Source: Kluyvera sp040932435 (GTDB lineage: Bacteria > Pseudomonadota > Gammaproteobacteria > Enterobacterales > Enterobacteriaceae). Taken from it: 64,000 bases of DNA. The translations under genes and the position numbers were made by a program. Shown piece by piece: positions 42,025 through 50,711 of this stretch. The notes under the pieces were generated by a model, which worked only from the letters and a program-made list of their open reading frames with translations, was not told where the DNA came from and did not search any database. Where the stretch lies: contig NZ_JBFQGA010000007.1 of assembly GCF_040932435.1 (NCBI RefSeq), positions 62,001 through 126,000 of the forward strand, given 5' to 3'. Position 1 is the stretch's first letter. Every line of letters starts with the position of its first letter.

Positions 42025-43911
42025 TTACATCACCAGACGGCGAATGTCGCTCAACATGTTGTTGATGATGGTGATGAAACGCGCACCATCAGCACCGTCG
42101 ATTACGCGGTGGTCGAAGGAGAGAGACATCGGCATCATCAGACGCGGAGTGAACTCTTTACCGTTCCACACTGGCTCCATCGCAGACTTGGAAACACCGA
42201 GGATAGCCACTTCTGGCGCGTTAACGATTGGCGCGAAGTGAGTCGTCCCGATACCACCGAGGCTAGAGATAGTGAAGCAACCGCCCTGCATTTCGCCCGC
42301 GGTCAGCTTGCCATCACGCGCTTTCTTAGAGATCGCCATCAGTTCACGAGACAGCTCGGTAATGCTCTTCTTGTTCACGTCTTTGAAGACTGGAACAACC
42401 AGACCATTTGGCGTATCAACCGCAACACCGATGTTGATGTATTTCTTCAGCGTCAGACGCTGTGCATCTTCAGACAGGGAGCTGTTGAAGCGTGGCATCT
42501 GCTCAAGGGCTGCAGCAACGGCTTTCATGATGAAGACCACTGGGGTGAATTTCACGTCCAGTTTACGCTTAGCCGCTTCGTCGTTCTGAGCTTTACGGAA
42601 CGCTTCCAGATCGGTGATATCGGTTTTGTCGAAGTGGGTAACGTGCGGGATCATCACCCAGTTACGGCTCAGGTTAGCACCAGAGATTTTCTGGATACGA
42701 CCCAGTTCCACTTCTTCGATTTCACCAAACTTGCTGAAGTCCACTTTCGGCCATGGCAGCATGCCTGGCAGACCGCCGCCAGCGGCTGCGGTTGGTGCAG
42801 TTTCAGCACGCTTGATAGCGTCTTTCACGTAAGCCTGAACGTCTTCGCGCAGGATACGGCCTTTACGGCCGGAACCTTTCACTTTCGCCAGGTTCACACC
42901 GAATTCGCGCGCCAGACGGCGGATCAGCGGAGTCGCGTGAACATAAGCGTCGTTCTCAGCGAACTCAGATTTACCTTCCGCTTTAGCCGCCGGAGCAGGA
43001 GCTGCAGCTTTCGCGGCTGGAGCCGGTGCGCTAGCAGCAGGTGCCGGTGCAGCAGCCGGAGCCGCAGCAGGTGCAGCGCCTTCTACTTCGAAGACCATGA
43101 TCAGAGAGCCGGTAGACACTTTGTCGCCGGTGCTGATTTTGATCTCTTTTACGGTGCCCGCGAACGGTGCCGGAACTTCCATAGAAGCTTTGTCGCCTTC
43201 GACGGTGATCAGTGACTGTTCAGCGGCAACTTTGTCGCCCACTTTCACCATCACTTCGGTCACTTCAACTTCATCGCCGCCGATATCCGGAACGTTAACG
43301 TCTTTCGCGCCGCCAGCAGCTGCTGGTGCAGGAGCCGCAGCCTGAGCTGGTGCCGCAGCAGGCGCAGCGCCTGCTACTTCGAAGACCATGATCAGCGAGC
43401 CGGTAGACACTTTGTCGCCGGTGTTGATTTTGATCTCTTTAACCACGCCCGCAAACGGTGCCGGAACTTCCATAGAGGCTTTATCGCCTTCTACAGTGAT
43501 CAGGGACTGTTCTTCAGCAACGGTATCGCCAACTTTAACCATGATCTCAGTGACTTCAACTTCGTCACCGCCGATGTCCGGCACGTTAACTTCTTTCGCC
43601 GCTGCCGCAGCAGGTGCTGCTGCCGGAGCCGCTTCTTTCTTCTCTTCTGCCTTGGCAGGTGCAGCAGCTGCTGCACCGTCGGCGGAATCGAAAATCATGA
43701 TCAGTTTGCCGGTCTCGGTTTTGTCGCCGACAGAGACTTTGATCTCTTTAACGACGCCAGCCTGAGGAGACGGAACTTCCATAGAGGCTTTGTCGCCTTC
43801 TACGGTGATCAGCGACTGTTCAGCGGAAACGGTGTCGCCTACTTTGACCAGGATCTCGGTGATTTCAACTTCATCAGCCCCGATGTCCGGTACATTGATT
43901 TCGATAGCCAT
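42025..43911 (-). CDS. aceF: Pyruvate dehydrogenase E2, dihydrolipoyl acetyltransferase
   Basis: AceF forms the core of the pyruvate dehydrogenase complex and transfers the acetyl group to CoA. The 628-residue protein has three N-terminal lipoyl domains, each with the lipoylation motif GDKASMEVP (first Lys at residue 41), joined by Ala/Pro-rich linkers. The peripheral-subunit-binding domain includes ATPLIRRLAREFGVNL. The catalytic domain ends with FDHRVIDGADGARF. The DNA of the lipoyl repeats is itself repetitive. It starts 14 bp after aceE. Confidence 0.98.
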   Translation of the reverse strand: MAIEINVPDIGADEVEITEILVKVGDTVSAEQSLITVEGDKASMEVPSPQAGVVKEIKVSVGDKTETGKLIMIFDSADGAAAAAPAKAEEKKEAAPAAAPAAAAAKEVNVPDIGGDEVEVTEIMVKVGDTVAEEQSLITVEGDKASMEVPAPFAGVVKEIKINTGDKVSTGSLIMVFEVAGAAPAAAPAQAAAPAPAAAGGAKDVNVPDIGGDEVEVTEVMVKVGDKVAAEQSLITVEGDKASMEVPAPFAGTVKEIKISTGDKVSTGSLIMVFEVEGAAPAAAPAAAPAPAASAPAPAAKAAAPAPAAKAEGKSEFAENDAYVHATPLIRRLAREFGVNLAKVKGSGRKGRILREDVQAYVKDAIKRAETAPTAAAGGGLPGMLPWPKVDFSKFGEIEEVELGRIQKISGANLSRNWVMIPHVTHFDKTDITDLEAFRKAQNDEAAKRKLDVKFTPVVFIMKAVAAALEQMPRFNSSLSEDAQRLTLKKYINIGVAVDTPNGLVVPVFKDVNKKSITELSRELMAISKKARDGKLTAGEMQGGCFTISSLGGIGTTHFAPIVNAPEVAILGVSKSAMEPVWNGKEFTPRLMMPMSLSFDHRVIDGADGARFITIINNMLSDIRRLVM

Positions 43912-43925
43912 GTTTCTTTTACCTC

Positions 43926-46589
43926 TTACGCCAGACGCGGGTTAACTTTTTCTGCATCGATATTGAATTTAGTGATGGCTTCCGCAACCACTTTCTTATC
44001 GATTTCGCCACGTTTAGCCAGTTCGCCCAGTGCCGCTACAACCACGTAAGAAGCATCAACTTCGAAGTGGTGACGCAGGTTTTCACGGCTGTCAGAGCGG
44101 CCAAAGCCGTCGGTACCCAGTACGCGGTAGTCATCTGCCGGTACATAAGTACGAACCTGCTCAGCAAACAGTTTCATGTAGTCAGTGGAAGCTACCGCTG
44201 GAGCGTCGTTCATCACCTGAGCGATGTACGGAACGCGCGGGGTTTCCATTGGGTGCAGCATGTTCCAGCGCTCACAGTCTTGACCATCACGCGCCAGTTC
44301 GGTGAAGGAGGTGACGGAGTACACGTCAGAGCCCACGCCGTAGTCGTTCGCCAAGATCTGCGCTGCTTCACGGACGTGACGCAGGATAGAACCGGAACCC
44401 AACAGCTGAACTTTGCCTTTGCTACCGGCGACGGTTTCGAGTTTGTAGATACCTTTACGGATACCTTCCTCGGCACCTGCTGGCATTGCCGGCATGTGGT
44501 AGTTTTCGTTCAGCGTGGTGATGTAGTAGTAAACGTTCTCTTGCGCTTCACCGTACATACGTACCAGACCATCATGCATGATGACCGCAACTTCGTACGC
44601 GTAAGACGGATCGTAAGAGATACAGTTCGGGATAGTCAGAGACTGAATATGGCTGTGACCATCTTCGTGCTGCAGACCTTCACCGTTCAGGGTAGTACGA
44701 CCGGAAGTCCCGCCGACCAGGAAGCCACGAGCCTGCTGATCGCCTGCCTGCCAGCACAGGTCGCCGATACGCTGGAACCCGAACATGGAGTAGTAGATGT
44801 AGAACGGGATCATTGGCAGATCGTTGGTGCTGTAGGAGGTCGCAGCCGCCAACCAAGATGCGCCAGCACCCAGTTCGTTGATGCCTTCCTGCAGGATCTG
44901 ACCTTTTTCGTCTTCTTTGTAGTATGCAACCTGCTCACGGTCCTGCGGGGTGTACTGCTGGCCGTTCGGGCTGTAAATACCAATCTGACGGAACAGACCT
45001 TCCATACCAAAGGTACGCGCTTCATCGGCGATGATTGGCACCAGACGGTCTTTGATGGACTTGTTCTTCAGCATCACGTTCAGAGCACGTACGAACGCGA
45101 TAGTGGTAGAAATTTCTTTGTTCTGCTCTTCCAGCAGCGGGCCGAAATCTTCCAGAGTTGGCATCTCTAATTTCTCAGAGAAGTTCGGCTGGCGGCTCGG
45201 CAGGTAACCGTGCAGTTTCTGACGCTGAGCGTGCAGATAGGTGTGTTCTTCAGAACCTTCTGGGAAGGTAATGTAGGACAGTTTTTCAACTTGCTCATCG
45301 GTAACCGGCACATTGAAACGATCGCGGACGTAGCGTACGCCGTCCATGTTCATTTTCTTAACCTGGTGAGCGATGTTTTTACCTTCAGCGGTATCACCCA
45401 TGCCGTAACCTTTGATGGTATGGGCCAGGATGACGGTTGCTTTGCCTTTGGTATCTTGTGCTTTTTTCAGTGCTGCAAAGACTTTCTTCGGATCGTGACC
45501 ACCACGGTTCAGTGCCCAGATCTGCTCGTCGCTCCAGTCAGCAACCAGTGCAGCGGTTTCTGGGTATTTACCGAAGAAGTGCTCACGAACGTAAGCGCCG
45601 TCTTTGGATTTGAAGGTCTGATAGTCGCCGTCAACGGTTTCGTTCATCAGTTGGATCAGTTTACCGCTGGTATCTTTACGCAGCAGCTCATCCCAACGAC
45701 CGCCCCAGATGACCTTGATAACGTTCCAGCCAGCGCCCGCGAAGATGCCTTCCAGTTCGTTAATGATCTTACCGTTACCGGTGACCGGGCCGTCCAGACG
45801 CTGCAGGTTACAGTTGATAACGAAGACCAGGTTGTCCAGTTTTTCACGGGTCGCGATGGTGATCGCACCTTTGGATTCTGGTTCGTCCATCTCGCCATCG
45901 CCCAGGAAGGCGTAAACGGTTTGTTTAGAGGTGTCTTTCAGACCACGGTGTTCCAGATATTTCAGGAACTTAGCCTGATAGATCGCACCGATTGGACCCA
46001 GACCCATGGAAACGGTCGGGAACTGCCAGAAGGTTGGCATCAGTTTCGGGTGCGGATAGGAAGACAGGCCTTTGCCGTGAACTTCCTGACGGAAGTTGTT
46101 CATCTGCTCTTCGGTCAGACGGCCTTCCAAGAATGCACGTGCGTATACGCCCGGGGAGATGTGACCCTGGAAGTACACCAGGTCGCCGCCATCTTGCTCG
46201 TTGCGTGCGCGGAAGAAGTGGTTGAAGCACACTTCATAGAATGTGGCTGAAGACTGGAAGGAAGCCATGTGGCCGCCCAGCTCGAGGTCTTTTTTAGACG
46301 CACGCAGCACGGTCATGATGGCATTCCAGCGGATAGCAGAACGAATACGACGTTCCAGCTCCAGATTGCCCGGGTATTCCGGTTCATCTTCAACGGCAAT
46401 AGTGTTGACGTAACCGCTCGCTCCTGCACCCGCCGCTACCTTAACGCCGCCTTTGCGCGCTTCGGAAAGCAGTTGGTCGACCAGATACTGAGCACGCTCA
46501 ACACCTTCTTCACGGATGACCGATTCGATCGCCTGTAGCCAGTCGCGAGTTTCGATCGGATCCACGTCATTTGGTAAACGTTCTGACAT
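43926..46589 (-). CDS. aceE: Pyruvate dehydrogenase E1 component
   Basis: AceE decarboxylates pyruvate with thiamine diphosphate and acetylates the lipoyl arms of AceF. The 887-residue length equals E. coli. The ThDP motif is GDGEMDEPESKGAITIATRE, ending in NCN. AAGGAATACCCCC precedes ATG 46589. It follows pdhR through a 161-bp gap containing a long hairpin. Confidence 0.98.
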   Translation of the reverse strand: MSERLPNDVDPIETRDWLQAIESVIREEGVERAQYLVDQLLSEARKGGVKVAAGAGASGYVNTIAVEDEPEYPGNLELERRIRSAIRWNAIMTVLRASKKDLELGGHMASFQSSATFYEVCFNHFFRARNEQDGGDLVYFQGHISPGVYARAFLEGRLTEEQMNNFRQEVHGKGLSSYPHPKLMPTFWQFPTVSMGLGPIGAIYQAKFLKYLEHRGLKDTSKQTVYAFLGDGEMDEPESKGAITIATREKLDNLVFVINCNLQRLDGPVTGNGKIINELEGIFAGAGWNVIKVIWGGRWDELLRKDTSGKLIQLMNETVDGDYQTFKSKDGAYVREHFFGKYPETAALVADWSDEQIWALNRGGHDPKKVFAALKKAQDTKGKATVILAHTIKGYGMGDTAEGKNIAHQVKKMNMDGVRYVRDRFNVPVTDEQVEKLSYITFPEGSEEHTYLHAQRQKLHGYLPSRQPNFSEKLEMPTLEDFGPLLEEQNKEISTTIAFVRALNVMLKNKSIKDRLVPIIADEARTFGMEGLFRQIGIYSPNGQQYTPQDREQVAYYKEDEKGQILQEGINELGAGASWLAAATSYSTNDLPMIPFYIYYSMFGFQRIGDLCWQAGDQQARGFLVGGTSGRTTLNGEGLQHEDGHSHIQSLTIPNCISYDPSYAYEVAVIMHDGLVRMYGEAQENVYYYITTLNENYHMPAMPAGAEEGIRKGIYKLETVAGSKGKVQLLGSGSILRHVREAAQILANDYGVGSDVYSVTSFTELARDGQDCERWNMLHPMETPRVPYIAQVMNDAPAVASTDYMKLFAEQVRTYVPADDYRVLGTDGFGRSDSRENLRHHFEVDASYVVVAALGELAKRGEIDKKVVAEAITKFNIDAEKVNPRLA

Positions 46590-46628
46590 GGGGGTATTCC
46601 TTATCTATCTAATACGTTGAGTTATCTG

Positions 46629-46676
46629 GAACCTGTCCCATTGTGTTCTTGCGAAAGAGCACAATAAGACAGGTTC
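46629..46676 (-). other. Long leader hairpin between pdhR and aceE
   Basis: On the minus strand GAACCTGTCTTATTGTG pairs with CACAATGGGACAGGTTC, with two G-U wobbles, and an inner 4-bp stem TCTT/AAGA caps the loop. The structure would form in the pdhR-aceE mRNA about 40 nt upstream of the aceE start. No U-tract follows, so it is not a simple terminator. It could be an RNase processing site or a translational element. Confidence 0.65.
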
Positions 46677-46750
46677 TGCGTTTAGTTGCCGCGCGTTAAA
46701 TAGCGCTTGATTTACAACATCTTCTGGTTAAATTTCTACCAGAAAAATCA

Positions 46751-47515
46751 TTAATTCTTGCGTTGCTCCAGGCGGCGTAAGGCGCGTTCACGACGGCTTT
46801 CCTCACGACTACGATCCAGGAGAATCTCTTCGATAAACGCCAGGTGACTGTGCGACGCTTCACGCGCTTCTTCAGGCTTACCGGCGATTATCGCTTCAAA
46901 AATACGCGTACGGTGACTGCTGACTAGCGGCAGCATCTCGCGGCGCGCGTACAACAATTCAAAGTTTTGACGAACGTTCTGCGCCAGCATCGGCTCCATA
47001 CACCTTAGTAGATGGAGCAACACCACATTATGCGCCGCTTCGGTGACAGCAACTTGATACTGAAGAACCGCATCAGATTCACCGTCAAGATCGCCAGACT
47101 GTTGGGCAAGCTCGATGGCATGGTGGAGTTCACGGATACGCACTTTGTCTTCATCCGTGCTGCGTAATGCAGCGTAATACGCGGCAATACCTTCCAGCGC
47201 ATGGCGTGTTTCAAGCAGGTCAAATTGGGATTCAGGATGGTCGGAGAGCAGCTCTACCAGTGGGTCGCTAAAACTCTGCCACAGGCTGCTCTGAACAAAA
47301 GTGCCACCACCTTGGCGACGCAGCAATAAGCCCTTCGCTTCGAGGCGTTGAATCGCCTCACGCAGAGAGGGACGGGAAACATCGAACTGTTTTGCCAGCT
47401 CGCGTTCCGGTGGGAGTTTTTCTCCGGGGCGTAATGTCCCCTCAAGAATTAAAAACTCCAGCTGCTGCTCAATCACATCGGAGAGTTTTGGTTGGCGGAT
47501 TTTGCTGTAGGCCAT
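46751..47515 (-). CDS. pdhR: Pyruvate dehydrogenase complex repressor PdhR
   Basis: PdhR is a GntR/FadR-family repressor of pdhR-aceEF-lpd, relieved by pyruvate. The 254 residues match E. coli. The winged helix covers about residues 9-75 (LPPERELAKQFDVSRPSLREA), and the FCD ligand domain covers about 90-235. A perfect PdhR operator lies 33 bp upstream of its start, so it is autoregulated. Confidence 0.97.
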   Translation of the reverse strand: MAYSKIRQPKLSDVIEQQLEFLILEGTLRPGEKLPPERELAKQFDVSRPSLREAIQRLEAKGLLLRRQGGGTFVQSSLWQSFSDPLVELLSDHPESQFDLLETRHALEGIAAYYAALRSTDEDKVRIRELHHAIELAQQSGDLDGESDAVLQYQVAVTEAAHNVVLLHLLRCMEPMLAQNVRQNFELLYARREMLPLVSSHRTRIFEAIIAGKPEEAREASHSHLAFIEEILLDRSREESRRERALRRLEQRKN

Positions 47516-47547
47516 GATTTCCTGTCTTAAGCCATTTGCCCGAAGTC

Positions 47548-47564
47548 AATTGGTCTTACCAATT
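47548..47564. promoter_or_regulatory. PdhR operator
   Basis: AATTGGTCTTACCAATT is a perfect palindrome around a 3-base centre, matching the established PdhR site AATTGGTnnnACCAATT. It lies 33 bp upstream of the pdhR start. Confidence 0.93.
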
Positions 47565-47752
47565 TCATGTTCTTGACGCTAAAGTAACAAAGTATTCACC
47601 TTCTGTCCATACAGGTTTTGATTGAAATCAGTAAACCCGGCACTTTTTAACAACATTACAGAAATGATGTTTCAGAATTGTAACCTTGCACAAAAAACAA
47701 CGTTACCTACAAAGAAGTACAATTAACTAAATAAAAACAAAAATAAGCAAAC

Positions 47753-47764
47753 TGAAGCGTTTCA
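47753..47764. promoter_or_regulatory. Possible Cra site in pdhR-aroP region
   Basis: TGAAGCGTTTCA is a near-palindrome resembling the Cra core TGAAWCGTTTCA with one mismatch. It could link pyruvate dehydrogenase or aroP expression to glycolytic flux. Evidence is the match only. Confidence 0.35.
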
Positions 47765-47775
47765 ATTCCGCTATA

Positions 47776-47813
47776 AATGAATATAAATTCATTTATGTGA
47801 TTAATAATTCATT
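47776..47813. promoter_or_regulatory. Tandem ARG boxes (candidate ArgR operator)
   Basis: AATGAATATAAATTCATT (47776-47793) fits the ARG-box consensus wnTGAATwwwwATTCAnw fully. TGTGATTAATAATTCATT (47796-47813) fits with one core mismatch, and 2 bp separate the boxes, as is usual for ArgR hexamer sites. They lie about 240-280 bp upstream of both aroP and pdhR starts. Confidence 0.6.
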
Positions 47814-48053
47814 GTGGCGTTAATGTAACATTTGCACACCGCCGTGACAGCTGTTGGCTTTTTATCCAACCTGTCTTCATCCCTTCATAAAGCAGGTGCA
47901 TTCCTTCGCGCTTACCACTATTCTGCAAATGACGAAAGAGCCTTACCTCTTTTTAAGAAAAGCTATTCGTAAACAAAACAATACGGAAAATGGAATTTCT
48001 TAAGTACATACGCACAACAGCGTCACAATAATAACCACACACGAGGTTTCACA

Positions 48054-49424
48054 ATGGAAGGTCAACAGCAAGGCGCACAGCTTAAGCGCGGCCTTAAGAA
48101 CCGCCATATACAGCTGATCGCTCTGGGCGGCGCTATCGGCACAGGCCTGTTTCTCGGCAGCGCCTCCGTTATCCAATCGGCAGGTCCAGGGATTATTCTG
48201 GGCTACGCTATCGCCGGTTTTATTGCCTTTATGATCATGCGCCAATTGGGCGAAATGGTGGTTGAAGAGCCGGTAGCAGGCTCCTTTAGCCACTTCGCCT
48301 ATAAATACTGGGGCAACTTTGCAGGCTTCGCATCAGGCTGGAACTACTGGGTGCTGTACGTCCTGGTTGCCATGGCTGAGCTGACCGCGGTCGGTAAATA
48401 CATCCAGTTCTGGTGGCCGGAAATTCCAACCTGGGCATCAGCGGCCATCTTCTTCGTCGCCATCAATGCGATTAACCTGACCAACGTCAAAGTGTTCGGT
48501 GAGATGGAGTTCTGGTTTGCCATCATCAAGGTTATCGCCGTTATCGCGATGATCCTGTTCGGCGCGTGGCTGCTGTTCAGCGATACCGCGGGGCCACAGG
48601 CCACCGTGCGTAACCTGTGGGAACAGGGCGGCTTCCTGCCACATGGCTGGACCGGACTAGTGATGATGATGGCTATCATCATGTTCTCCTTCGGCGGCTT
48701 GGAGCTGGTCGGGATCACCGCGGCAGAAGCGGATAACCCAGAGCAGAGCATTCCAAAAGCCACCAATCAGGTTATCTACCGTATTCTGATTTTCTATGTG
48801 GGCTCACTGGCCATCCTGCTTTCCCTGATGCCGTGGACCCGTGTTACCGCCGACGTTAGCCCGTTCGTGCTGATCTTCCATGAACTGGGCGACTCCTTTG
48901 TTGCAAACGCCCTGAACATCGTCGTTCTGACCGCAGCACTCTCCGTGTACAACAGCTGCGTTTACTGCAACAGCCGTATGCTGTTCGGTCTGGCACAACA
49001 AGGGAACGCGCCGAAAGCGCTGCTTAACGTCGACAAACGCGGCGTACCGGTGAATACCATTCTGGTTTCCGCCGTGGTTACCGCGCTGTGCGTGCTGATT
49101 AACTATCTGGCTCCGGAATCTGCATTCGGTCTGCTGATGGCGCTGGTGGTTTCCGCTCTGGTCATCAACTGGGCGATGATTAGCCTTGCGCACATGAAAT
49201 TCCGCAAAGCCAAACAACAACAGGGCGTTACCACGCGTTTCCCGGCAATATTCTATCCGTTGGGGAACTGGGTCTGCCTGGTGTTCATGGCGGCAGTGCT
49301 GGTCATCATGGTGATGACGCCGGGTATGGCCATCTCTGTATGGCTGATTCCGGTGTGGATCGTCATCCTCGGCATCGGCTATATGTTTAAACAGAAAAGC
49401 GTGAAAACCGTAAAAGCGCACTAA
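48054..49424 (+). CDS. aroP: Aromatic amino acid transporter AroP
   Basis: AroP is a proton symporter for phenylalanine, tyrosine and tryptophan in the inner membrane. The 456-residue protein has twelve hydrophobic segments and the amino acid permease signature IALGGAIGTGLFLGSA near the N-terminus. It starts at ATG 48054 after GAGG. It is divergent from pdhR, as in E. coli. Confidence 0.95.
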   Translation: MEGQQQGAQLKRGLKNRHIQLIALGGAIGTGLFLGSASVIQSAGPGIILGYAIAGFIAFMIMRQLGEMVVEEPVAGSFSHFAYKYWGNFAGFASGWNYWVLYVLVAMAELTAVGKYIQFWWPEIPTWASAAIFFVAINAINLTNVKVFGEMEFWFAIIKVIAVIAMILFGAWLLFSDTAGPQATVRNLWEQGGFLPHGWTGLVMMMAIIMFSFGGLELVGITAAEADNPEQSIPKATNQVIYRILIFYVGSLAILLSLMPWTRVTADVSPFVLIFHELGDSFVANALNIVVLTAALSVYNSCVYCNSRMLFGLAQQGNAPKALLNVDKRGVPVNTILVSAVVTALCVLINYLAPESAFGLLMALVVSALVINWAMISLAHMKFRKAKQQQGVTTRFPAIFYPLGNWVCLVFMAAVLVIMVMTPGMAISVWLIPVWIVILGIGYMFKQKSVKTVKAH

Positions 49425-49434
49425 TTTCTGTCCT

Positions 49435-49463
49435 CGCTCTGTACTCGTCTTGGGTACAGAGCG
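49435..49463 (+). terminator. Hairpin after aroP
   Basis: CGCTCTGTAC (49435-49444) and GTACAGAGCG (49454-49463) form a perfect 10-bp stem with a 9-base loop, 10 bp after the aroP stop. No U-tract follows. Confidence 0.6.
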
Positions 49464-49529
49464 TTCACCCTCCCGCCAAACTGATGTACCATTCCAGCGT
49501 TACCGTCGACAAAAGGACCTGGGTGGCCG

Positions 49530-50570
49530 ATGAAAAAAAACCTCACTATCAAAGACATTGCTGAACTGGCAAACGTCTCTATCGCCACCGTTTCAAGGGT
49601 GCTCAACAACAACAGTTGGGTCTCGGATAAAACCCGAACCAAAGTCCAAAAGGTCATCGACGAGCACCATTTCAGCCCGAATCTGATGGCGCGCAGCATG
49701 ATTTCGCGCAAGAGTATGACGCTTGCCGTGGTGGTTTCCGATATCACTAACCCCTACTTCGCCACGCTCGTCGAGCAAATTGAGAAAGCCTGTCTGCAGG
49801 CTGGATACAAAATTATCCTCTTCGATACCCAGTCGGCGAATAAGCGCACCGGCTCCACCCAGGTGATTGCCGAAGACCAGATCTTCAGCACTATCATCGA
49901 CAGCCAGCTCGACGGCGTCATCATTTTGGGCGGCAATATCGACTACCTGAAGGTTCCGGATAGCTACCTGCAAGGCCTCAAAAAGCTCATTACCTCTCTG
50001 CCGGTTATCGTCGTCGGACGTAAACTCGCCCGCTATGACTACGCCTGCCTTGAGCGTGACCAGGTCAACTGCGTGGCGATGATCACCCGCCATCTGCTGG
50101 AAAAAGGCTATCGCGACATCGCGTTTGTCGGCGGTTCATCGCACGTTTACATGACCGGCCAGCGCGTCAATACCTTCCTGCAAACGCTAAAAGCCGCCGG
50201 TATTGATGAGCAACAAGCTGCCATTTTTGCAACCAACTTCTACCCAGAGCACGGCTATGAAGCGGCGGTGCAGCTGCTGAAATCCGGGCGTCCGCTGCCC
50301 GAGGCAATCCTTGCGATTAACGATCGTGTCGCGATGGGCGCCATCCGTGCGCTGAAAGATAATGGTCTGTCGGTGCCCGATGATATTGCCGTCGCCAGCT
50401 GCGAGTATTTCCCTGGCAGTGAGTATTTCATTCCGCGGATAACAACCGTCGATCATAAAAATAATGAGATTGGTCAACAAGTTATTCAGCACATGATGAT
50501 GCTTTTGCAGGATATGCTGCCCACTGTTTCCCCTATCACCCCGCTGCTTATTACCGGCGAATCGGCCTAA
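49530..50570 (+). CDS. LacI/GalR-family transcriptional regulator of the sugar island
   Basis: The 346-residue protein has an N-terminal LacI helix-turn-helix (LTIKDIAELANVSIATVSRVLN, about residues 5-27) with the hinge helix NLMARSMISRKS. The periplasmic-binding-like sugar domain starts at AVVVSDITNPYFA and includes the effector-pocket region AILAINDRVAMGAIRAL. It is the first gene of the island, 105 bp after aroP on the same strand. A 16-bp palindrome before the next gene is its likely operator. The effector is unknown, probably a phosphorylated or free sugar handled by the downstream genes. Confidence 0.92.
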   Translation: MKKNLTIKDIAELANVSIATVSRVLNNNSWVSDKTRTKVQKVIDEHHFSPNLMARSMISRKSMTLAVVVSDITNPYFATLVEQIEKACLQAGYKIILFDTQSANKRTGSTQVIAEDQIFSTIIDSQLDGVIILGGNIDYLKVPDSYLQGLKKLITSLPVIVVGRKLARYDYACLERDQVNCVAMITRHLLEKGYRDIAFVGGSSHVYMTGQRVNTFLQTLKAAGIDEQQAAIFATNFYPEHGYEAAVQLLKSGRPLPEAILAINDRVAMGAIRALKDNGLSVPDDIAVASCEYFPGSEYFIPRITTVDHKNNEIGQQVIQHMMMLLQDMLPTVSPITPLLITGESA

Positions 50571-50577
50571 TCTCCCG

Positions 50578-50595
50578 GCTGGCCGCCGGGCCAGC
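50578..50595 (+). terminator. Hairpin after the LacI-type gene
   Basis: GCTGGCC-GCCG-GGCCAGC is a perfect 7-bp stem 7 bp after the regulator stop. No T-tract follows. It probably limits readthrough into the regulated SIS-PTS genes. Confidence 0.55.
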
Positions 50596-50609
50596 TGCGC
50601 ATTAAATAT

Positions 50610-50689
50610 TCAGATCTCAATCACAGATCCCCGTTCATGAAATTGACGCCCCATCTTCTCTCATAATATTTTCCTGAAAACGTTTTCAG
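50610..50689 (+). promoter_or_regulatory. Candidate promoter, CRP site and LacI-type operator of the SIS-PTS genes
   Basis: CTGAAAACGTTTTCAG (50674-50689) is a perfect 16-bp palindrome with central CG, the form bound by LacI/GalR-family repressors, 22 bp before the SIS start. TTGACG (50643-50648) and TAATAT (50664-50669) could be -35 and -10 elements with a short 15-bp spacer, which puts the operator over the start site. TCAGA-N6-TCACA at 50610-50625 is a weaker CRP-like site, about 60 bp upstream of the predicted start. The operator is the firmest part. Confidence 0.65.
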
Positions 50690-50711
50690 TTTTTAGCAAT
50701 GAGAGGCAGTA

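Larger units (their letters stand above)
47516..48053. promoter_or_regulatory. Divergent pdhR-aroP regulatory region
   Basis: This 538-bp gap carries the PdhR operator (47548-47564), a Cra-like site (47753-47764) and two ARG-box-like sequences (47776-47813). The middle is AT-rich. I looked for TyrR boxes (TGTAAA-N6-TTTACA), expected for aroP by analogy with E. coli, and did not find a convincing one. No gene is seen. Confidence 0.6.

Noticed and set aside
41956..43215. 419-codon plus-strand frame opposite aceF
   Set aside because: It is antisense to the catalytic part and lipoyl repeats of AceF, and its arginine/serine repeats mirror the Ala/Pro linkers.
42774..43900. Tandem DNA repeats as a possible CRISPR or satellite array
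   Set aside because: The repetition is the coding of three lipoyl domains and their Ala/Pro linkers in aceF. Unit size is about 300 bp with divergence, and there are no spacers.
44067..46250. Long plus-strand frames opposite aceE
   Set aside because: aceE is intact and full length on the minus strand; the antisense frames have no ribosome site or recognisable domain.
47516..48053. TyrR boxes for aroP
   Set aside because: Sequences such as TGTAACATTTGC share only one half of the TGTAAA-N6-TTTACA consensus; no pair of halves with proper spacing was found.
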